Assembly: GCA_045125655.1 (NCBI GenBank)
Contig: JBGVNP010000133.1
Location: 1-10,598 of the forward strand
DNA: 10,598 nt
Direction: 5' to 3'
Source: RGIG4608 sp045125655
GTDB taxonomy: Bacteria > Bacillota > Clostridia > Oscillospirales > CAG-272
Below the pieces are notes generated by a model. That model worked only from the letters and a program-made list of their open reading frames with translations, was not told the DNA's origin and ran no database searches. The translations under genes were made by a program, and so were the position numbers. Shown one piece after another: positions 6,289-10,598 of the stretch. Every line of letters begins with the position of its first letter. Position 1 is the first letter of the stretch.

Positions 6289-7449
6289 ATGTTAAAATCA
6301 CTTGGAAGATTCATGCGAAACTCGTTTGCGAGATTTGATAAGACGGTTTTCTTTTGCTCAATGATAATCACGCTTATGAGTCTTCTCACGATATTCAGTG
6401 CGCGCGAAAACTTCGGTAACAGCAAGCTCGTGATGCAGCTGGCAATGACCGTGGTCGGTCTTTTGGCAATGACTGTCATAGTTAATATAGATTACAGAAT
6501 GTTCGTTGAAAGATATTCCAAAATGCTTTTTATCATCTCGGTGGCGCTCCTTGGAATAACCTTGATCTTTGGTGCGACGGGTGCAAACGGAACGGAAAGT
6601 GCAAACAAGAGCTGGCTCACGATAATAAAGATCGGCTCGCGCACCATCCAAATACAGCCATCGGAATTTGTAAAGCTAGCATTTATAGTGACCTTTTCAA
6701 AGCATCTTTCAATGGTTAAGGGATCAATAAACAAATTAAAAACCCTCATTCCGCTTGCAATACACGCGCTCGCGATAGTTGGACTTATTCTACTCTCGGG
6801 CGACCTTGGTGTTGTGATAGTCTATATGGGAATTATCGCAATAATGCTCGCCTTTGCAGGACTTAGCAGATGGTATTTTATAGGTGCTATCGGCGCGGTG
6901 GTGCTTGTTTTCCCATTTCTTTGGGAATTTCTTTCGGAATATCAACAGATGAGAATCCTTATCGGATTTCAACCCGAGCTTGATCCCTCTGGCTACGGAA
7001 TGCAGCCACTCCTCTCGCTTGATGCGATAAGCGCGGGCGGATTCTTCGGCAGAGGACTTAATTCAGGCGGATTTTACGAGATACTCCCCGCATCACATAC
7101 CGACTTTATATTCGCTACCTATTGTGAAATGTTCGGGTTCTTCGGCGCGATGCTCTTTCTCGCAGTGCTGATAATCCTCGTTATGAGAATAATAAATATA
7201 GCAAAATATTGCCGAAATGATTTTGGCTCGTTCATCTGCATCGGTATCGCGGGAATGTTCATCGTTCAATCGGTATTGAATATCGGAATGTGTCTTGCCA
7301 TGCTCCCCGTAATCGGAATCACCCTTCCTTTTATGAGCTACGGTGGCTCATCAATGCTCGCGCTCTATCTCGCAATGGGATTTGTCCACGCGATAAGCGC
7401 CCACGGCAGAACCATCAATGCAAGAAAGAAGATAAAAAACAAAGAATAA
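6289..7449 (+). CDS. rodA: RodA/FtsW/SpoVE family peptidoglycan polymerase
   Basis: This 386-residue, highly hydrophobic protein has about ten predicted membrane segments and the SEDS signature. Members polymerise lipid II into glycan strands together with a class B penicillin-binding protein. Key blocks are QPSEFVKL (123-130), a loop with AISAGGFFGRGLNSGG and ILPASHTDFIFA (ending at 276), and PFMSYGGSS (347-355). The sequence NIDYRMFVERYS and overall spacing favour RodA (elongation) over FtsW (division), but SpoVE cannot be excluded, and no partner penicillin-binding protein is adjacent. The usual QPDLG reads SGDLG at 170-174, keeping the aspartate. The start is set by AAAGGAGG (6275-6282) six bases before the ATG; the in-frame ATG at 6271 overlaps that site. 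It lies 95 bases after proS. Confidence 0.88.
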   Translation: MLKSLGRFMRNSFARFDKTVFFCSMIITLMSLLTIFSARENFGNSKLVMQLAMTVVGLLAMTVIVNIDYRMFVERYSKMLFIISVALLGITLIFGATGANGTESANKSWLTIIKIGSRTIQIQPSEFVKLAFIVTFSKHLSMVKGSINKLKTLIPLAIHALAIVGLILLSGDLGVVIVYMGIIAIMLAFAGLSRWYFIGAIGAVVLVFPFLWEFLSEYQQMRILIGFQPELDPSGYGMQPLLSLDAISAGGFFGRGLNSGGFYEILPASHTDFIFATYCEMFGFFGAMLFLAVLIILVMRIINIAKYCRNDFGSFICIGIAGMFIVQSVLNIGMCLAMLPVIGITLPFMSYGGSSMLALYLAMGFVHAISAHGRTINARKKIKNKE

Positions 7450-7476
7450 AAAGCACCGTTCAAACGGTGCTTTTTT
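7447..7476. terminator. bidirectional intrinsic terminator between the rodA-type and Nudix genes
   Basis: AAGCACCGTT (7451-7460) and AACGGTGCTT (7463-7472) form a perfect stem with a two-base loop, with A-rich sequence on the left and T-rich sequence on the right. Read on the plus strand it ends the rodA-type transcript; on the minus strand it ends the Nudix transcript, whose stop codon is at 7487. The convergent arrangement makes both uses likely. Confidence 0.88.
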
Positions 7477-7486
7477 CCATTCAATA

Positions 7487-7903
7487 TTACAAATTAAGTA
7501 ACTTTTCTCTGTCAAAATCAATGTGCATCATAATGTGCCCGATGTTTCCCTCGCCCGCGTAGAGTGTGGGATCAAAGAAATCGCAGTCGAGCGATGACCA
7601 ATAGAGCGCGTTCTCATCTCCGTAAACCTCAAGCTCCTTGTTCAAGCGTCCAACGTAGACCTCAACGTATTCTTTAGCCATATGATAGGTGAAATCAAGC
7701 AAATGGGTTAATCTGATATCCTCTCTGCAGATAGCCGTTTCCTCGAAAAGCTCGCGGTATGCGGCATCAAGTCCGTCCTCGCCGTTCTCTATCTTTCCGC
7801 CAACAAAATTGGAAAGTCCCTTGTACGGATCCTTAACCCTCTTGCACATTAGCATTTTGTCGGCTTTTTTATTGAATACGACGATAAGATTGTAGCCCTT
7901 CAT
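7487..7903 (-). CDS. Nudix hydrolase
   Basis: The 138-residue protein consists of one Nudix domain, which hydrolyses a nucleoside diphosphate linked to another group using bound Mg2+ or Mn2+. The Nudix box spans residues 36-58: G36, E42, then REL at 50-52 and EE at 54-55, so the metal-binding glutamates are present. The usual glycine near the end of the box is alanine (A57). The short N-terminal strand region with MLMCKRVKDPYKGLSNFVGGK resembles MutT-like sanitising enzymes, but the substrate cannot be assigned. The start at 7903 has AAGGGG seven bases upstream. A longer frame beginning at 7960 would start inside the -35 box and is rejected. It is transcribed alone from its own promoter and ends at the terminator shared with the rodA-type gene. 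Confidence 0.88.
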   Translation of the reverse strand: MKGYNLIVVFNKKADKMLMCKRVKDPYKGLSNFVGGKIENGEDGLDAAYRELFEETAICREDIRLTHLLDFTYHMAKEYVEVYVGRLNKELEVYGDENALYWSSLDCDFFDPTLYAGEGNIGHIMMHIDFDREKLLNL

Positions 7904-7931
7904 TTTCCCACCCCTTTGCTTTGATGAGATT

Positions 7932-7960
7932 ATTATAGCATAAATGCAGATAATATTCAA
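7932..7960 (-). promoter_or_regulatory. sigma-A promoter of the Nudix gene
   Basis: On the minus strand TTGAAT (7960-7955) and a perfect TATAAT (7937-7932) are separated by 17 bases. Transcription would start near 7925, only about 22 bases before the ATG. The -35 box ends ten bases from element B, so the element's insertion left the promoter intact but could supply upstream sequence. Confidence 0.75.
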
Positions 7961-7969
7961 TAGAAATAT

Positions 7970-8353
7970 ATAAATTGGGATTTAGCGCGCACTATGTTCG
8001 CACTAACCCACTGATTGTTTTGCACCGCTTTTTCAAAAGCGGTCGCTCTGCGCGTAGCAGAGCCGCGCGGCTTGAGCGCATTCGGCATTTCTTTTGTTAG
8101 CTTTTCTTTGTGCCTTTTTTGGCAAAGAAAAGCGGCTAAAGAGTTTTGGTATTTAAAGATAGTGTCATAAGCTATAGCGACTGCTTATCTTTTATCCACT
8201 TTTTCTTTGAGAAAGTAGCCCCAAAGAAAAAGTTCCCAAAAAGAAAAGGGCGTTTTTTGCGCTCACGCCGCGCGGGCGACCGCTTTTGAAAAAGCGGTGC
8301 AAAACAATCGATTGGTTACTGCGAACATAGTGCTCGACAAATCAAAATTTGAA
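7970..8353. repeat. palindromic intergenic element, copy B (complete, MITE-like)
   Basis: This 384-base element is a near-complete long inverted repeat. About 75 bases at the left (7972-8046) match the reverse complement of the right end (8276-8350) with roughly nine mismatches, and the inner 34 bases of these arms are identical. Next inward, both sides carry a GCCGCGCGG/CTTGAGCGC-type GC-rich block, then T-rich arms. Nested hairpins are ACCGCTTTT/AAAAGCGGT (8024-8043), its mirror at about 8280-8299, CTCTGC/GCAGAG near 8046-8062, GCTTTTCTTTG/CAAAGAAAAGC (8100-8133) and ACTTTTTCTTTG/CAAAGAAAAAGT (8198-8233). The boundaries ATAAATTGGGATTTAGCGC and CGACAAATCAAAATTTGAA are the same as in copy A. 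No reading frame of note is present. It accounts for most of the gap between the Nudix promoter and the pepF 3' end. Confidence 0.8.
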
Positions 8354-8370
8354 CGTAAATTTCCCATTGC

Positions 8371-8401
8371 AAAAAGGGGACTTTTAAAAAGTCCCCTTTT
8401 C
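8371..8401 (-). terminator. intrinsic terminator of pepF
   Basis: AAAAGGGGACTTT (8372-8384) and AAAGTCCCCTTTT (8388-8400) form a perfect 13-bp stem with a three-base loop. On the minus strand the stem is followed by a T-rich run, 15 bases after the pepF stop at 8416. The symmetrical A/T flanks allow weaker use from the plus strand too. Confidence 0.85.
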
Positions 8402-8415
8402 TTATTTTAGATTTA

Positions 8416-10215
8416 TTATTTTCTCTTATTATAAATCTCTCTGAATTCCGCAACTGCGCTTCTAAAATCCTCGATAGCGCCGTTTACAACGGAGGGATCT
8501 CTCATATCAATACCTGCAACGAGCAAGCTGTCAAGAGGTGATCTTGATCCACCGCACTTAAGGAAATCAATATACTGATCAACGTAAGCCACGCCCTCGT
8601 TTTCAATTCTCTTAACGATCGCAGATGCCGCACTGATACAGGTTGCATACTTATATACGTAGAAGCTTGAATAGAAGTGAGGAATTCTCATCCATTCCAT
8701 AGCGATCTGCTTGTCAACTACAACGTCGCGTCCGAAATACTTCTTAACGAGCTTATAATAGTGCTTATTGATAACCTCTGCTGTAAGAGGAGTTCCCTTT
8801 TCGCTCATCGCGTGCATATCTCTTTCAAACTCAGCGAACATAGTCTGGCGGTAAAGTGTGCCCTTATACGTTTCCATAAGCTGATTAAGAATATAGAGCT
8901 TTTCGTTATCGTCTGTGCATTCGCGGAGCTTTCTGTGGAAGAGAAGAAGCTCATTAACAGTGGATGCAACCTCTGCTACGAAAATTGTGTAGTTAGAGTT
9001 ATGGGGCTCATTATAGTGAGTTGAGAACCATGTGTGCATTGAGTGTCCTGCCTCGTGAGCGAGCGTTGAAACGTCGTCAAGAGTTTCCTTATAGTTAAGA
9101 AGGATATAGGGCTCTGTATCGGGTGTACCGGAGCTAAATGCACCGCCTCTCTTACCTCTTGAGGGATATACGTCAACCCAACCCTTTTCAGTAAGACCTG
9201 CTTTAAGAGCATTATAATACTCGTCGCCGTAAATCTTAACGGTTTCAAGAACCTCTTCTACTGCCTCGTCATAGGTGTAAACTCTGTCAAGCTCACCGAT
9301 AAGGGGCGCGTAAACATCATAAAGATGGAGCTTCTGTACACCGAGAACCTCTGCCTTAAGCGCATAGTAATCGTAAAGCGCGGGAAGTCCTGTGTGAACA
9401 CTGTTGATAAGATTGTTATAAATTTCGGGTGTTACCTCGTCACGGAAGGTGGACGCGGTAATGGAATTCTTGTATCCTCTTACCTTAGCAAGTGTGCCTC
9501 TTTCGCGCACCATCGCGTTAAAGGTCGTTGCAAATGTGTTGCCAAACTGAGCGTATGTCTCATATATCTTTCTGAATGCCGCCTGACGAACACGTCTGTC
9601 ACCACTCATAAGGAACGTTACGTAATTTGTGTCGGTAAGCTCAACGAGCTTGCCCTCTTCGTTTCTTATCTTGCCAAAACGAAGGTCGCTGTTTGCAAAA
9701 ATGCTTCTGATGTCGCCGTGTGTACCAAATCCGTCCTGAAGCTTGGACATGAGCTGCTCGCACTCGTCGGAAAGAAGGTGGGGCTTTTCTCTCATAGTCG
9801 TTTCGATCATTCTGCGGAATGTTTCAAGCGCAGGATATTCGCTGATCCAAGAGTTAACAAGCTCTGTATCAAGAGAAAGAAGTCTTGGCGAAACGAACCA
9901 AGAAGCCGCGCCTGCCTGAACTGCAAGTGAACGAACTCTGCCGTTGAGTGCCTGGAACGAGTTGTTTGATGAATCAACTGCAAAATTGAGAGATGCATAG
10001 CTCCAGAGCTTTTCGATGATCGCTTCAACGTCGCACATAGCGCGAAGGCAATTGTAAAGTCCCTCTGCACTCTTTGTCATTGTCTTTTCGTGCTTGGGAA
10101 ATTCCTTGATGAGCTTTTCTGCCTTCGCATAGTCGGCACCAAAAGCCTTGTCATCCGCATATATTACGGATAAGTCCCACTTATATTTTGCAGGAATATC
10201 TTTTCTGTCTTTCAT
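8416..10215 (-). CDS. pepF: oligoendopeptidase F, M3 family zinc metallopeptidase
   Basis: The 599-residue length and sequence match the M3B oligoendopeptidase F group, cytoplasmic enzymes that cut short peptides. The zinc site is HEAGH at residues 387-391, with the third ligand expected at E415 in FVAEVASTVNE, 24 residues after the second histidine, as usual for M3 peptidases. Near the C-terminus, IPHFYSSFYVYKYATC contains the conserved histidine and tyrosines that line the active site. The N-terminal half is the helical lid domain that restricts access to short substrates, and there is no signal peptide. The start is supported by AAGGAGA eight bases upstream of the ATG on the minus strand. 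It has its own promoter and terminator and is transcribed alone, likely serving peptide nutrition or turnover of signal-peptide and degradation fragments. Confidence 0.95.
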   Translation of the reverse strand: MKDRKDIPAKYKWDLSVIYADDKAFGADYAKAEKLIKEFPKHEKTMTKSAEGLYNCLRAMCDVEAIIEKLWSYASLNFAVDSSNNSFQALNGRVRSLAVQAGAASWFVSPRLLSLDTELVNSWISEYPALETFRRMIETTMREKPHLLSDECEQLMSKLQDGFGTHGDIRSIFANSDLRFGKIRNEEGKLVELTDTNYVTFLMSGDRRVRQAAFRKIYETYAQFGNTFATTFNAMVRERGTLAKVRGYKNSITASTFRDEVTPEIYNNLINSVHTGLPALYDYYALKAEVLGVQKLHLYDVYAPLIGELDRVYTYDEAVEEVLETVKIYGDEYYNALKAGLTEKGWVDVYPSRGKRGGAFSSGTPDTEPYILLNYKETLDDVSTLAHEAGHSMHTWFSTHYNEPHNSNYTIFVAEVASTVNELLLFHRKLRECTDDNEKLYILNQLMETYKGTLYRQTMFAEFERDMHAMSEKGTPLTAEVINKHYYKLVKKYFGRDVVVDKQIAMEWMRIPHFYSSFYVYKYATCISAASAIVKRIENEGVAYVDQYIDFLKCGGSRSPLDSLLVAGIDMRDPSVVNGAIEDFRSAVAEFREIYNKRK

Positions 10216-10254
10216 ATTTTTTTCTCCTTTTTTCCAAAAAATAATTATGTATCT

Positions 10255-10283
10255 ATTCTATACAAAAACCCTTGATTTGTCAA
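10255..10283 (-). promoter_or_regulatory. sigma-A promoter of pepF, overlapping a palindrome
   Basis: On the minus strand a consensus TTGACA (10283-10278) and TAGAAT (10260-10255) are spaced by 17 bases, giving a start near 10248 and a leader of about 32 nt with the ribosome binding site. The -35 box falls within the hairpin at 10265-10290. Confidence 0.75.
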
Positions 10284-10290
10284 GGGTTTT
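10265..10290 (-). terminator. palindrome over the pepF -35 box, possible terminator of an upstream gene
   Basis: AAAACCCTTG and CAAGGGTTTT form a perfect ten-base-pair stem around a six-base loop. On the minus strand the stem is followed by a fifth T and then GTATAG, so it could terminate a minus-strand gene lying to the right of the window while its loop and arm supply TTGACA for pepF. Alternatively it is a symmetrical operator overlapping the -35 box. Confidence 0.5.
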
Positions 10291-10307
10291 CATTCAAAAC
10301 AAGTGCG

Positions 10308-10598
10308 ATAAATTGAGATTTAGCGCACACTATGTTCGCAGTAACCAAATGATTAAAAAAGTTTTTTGGTTACTTTTTCTCAAAAAAGTAACCGCCCGCC
10401 GCGCAGGCGATACGCCATTTCTTTTTTTGCCAAGCTTTTTTCTTTGTGGCTATACTACCAAAGAAAAAAGCGTTACAAAAGGCAAACTATCTTTTGATAC
10501 CAAGACTTTTTAGCCGCTTTTCTTTGGAAAAAGAGGCCCAAAGAAAAGCTAACAAAAGAAAGGGCCGTTTTTTGCGCTCACGCCGCGCGGGCGCCACT
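10308..10598. repeat. palindromic intergenic element, copy C (cut by the window end)
   Basis: This copy starts with ATAAATTGAGATTTAGCGC and includes ACTATGTTCGCAGTAACC (10329-10346), identical to the reverse complement of the right end of copy B (8331-8314). It continues with its own hairpins: GGTTACTTTTT/AAAAAGTAACC (10368-10393), GCTTTTTTCTTTG/CAAAGAAAAAAGC (10434-10471) and GCTTTTCTTTGG/CCAAAGAAAAGC (10516-10549). Positions 10566-10593 are identical over 28 bases to 8251-8278 in copy B, which predicts about 75 more bases to the missing right end. The region holds no credible gene; the open frame running across 10148-10513 is a shadow of pepF and the element. Confidence 0.75.

Noticed and set aside
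9325..9930. Plus-strand reading frame of 201 codons
   Set aside because: It is antisense to pepF, whose product has clear catalytic motifs; no start signals or family resemblance.
10148..10513. Plus-strand reading frame of 121 codons crossing the pepF promoter and element C
   Set aside because: It spans the start of pepF, the promoter palindrome and repeat DNA, and has no ribosome binding site.

Overview
The window looks like chromosomal DNA of a strictly anaerobic member of the Bacillota, most likely class Clostridia. The evidence is consistent sigma-A promoters (TTGACA-like, 17-nt spacers, TATAAT-like), AGGAGG-type ribosome binding sites, an oxygen-labile PflX-type radical SAM protein, a short archaeal/eukaryote-type prolyl-tRNA synthetase without the bacterial insertion domain, and a DUF4830 protein. 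No taxon more precise than Clostridia can be supported from the sequence alone.

Layout. Positions 1-181 are a leader with a small hairpin and a clear promoter for pflX (182-1066, +). cinA (1099-2352, +) follows 32 bases downstream, probably in the same operon. Positions 2353-3273 hold no credible protein gene. They contain a promoter, an apparently structured non-coding RNA with its own terminator (about 2435-2673), an isolated perfect hairpin, and the first copy (A) of a palindromic intergenic element. On the minus strand, a WecG/TagA/CpsF glycosyltransferase (4571-3795) is followed by a membrane-anchored DUF4830 protein (3756-3274). proS (4754-6193, +) has a strong promoter overlapping the wecG 5' region and a structured leader of about 130 nt. 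A RodA/FtsW-type cell-wall polymerase (6289-7449, +) and a Nudix hydrolase (7903-7487, -) converge on a shared bidirectional terminator. pepF (10215-8416, -) encodes an M3 oligoendopeptidase and lies between element copies B (7970-8353) and C (10308 to the window end).

The proteins are mostly housekeeping: translation (proS), envelope synthesis (RodA, WecG-type transferase), peptide turnover (pepF), and nucleotide or cofactor clean-up (cinA, Nudix). I see no phage, defence, CRISPR, tRNA or rRNA genes.

The unusual content is between the genes. Three related non-coding elements of about 290 to 540 bases share end sequences. Each is largely an inverted repeat built from nested hairpins whose arms differ between copies but stay self-complementary. 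The second item of note is the apparent stand-alone structured RNA downstream of cinA, closed by an 18-bp stem.
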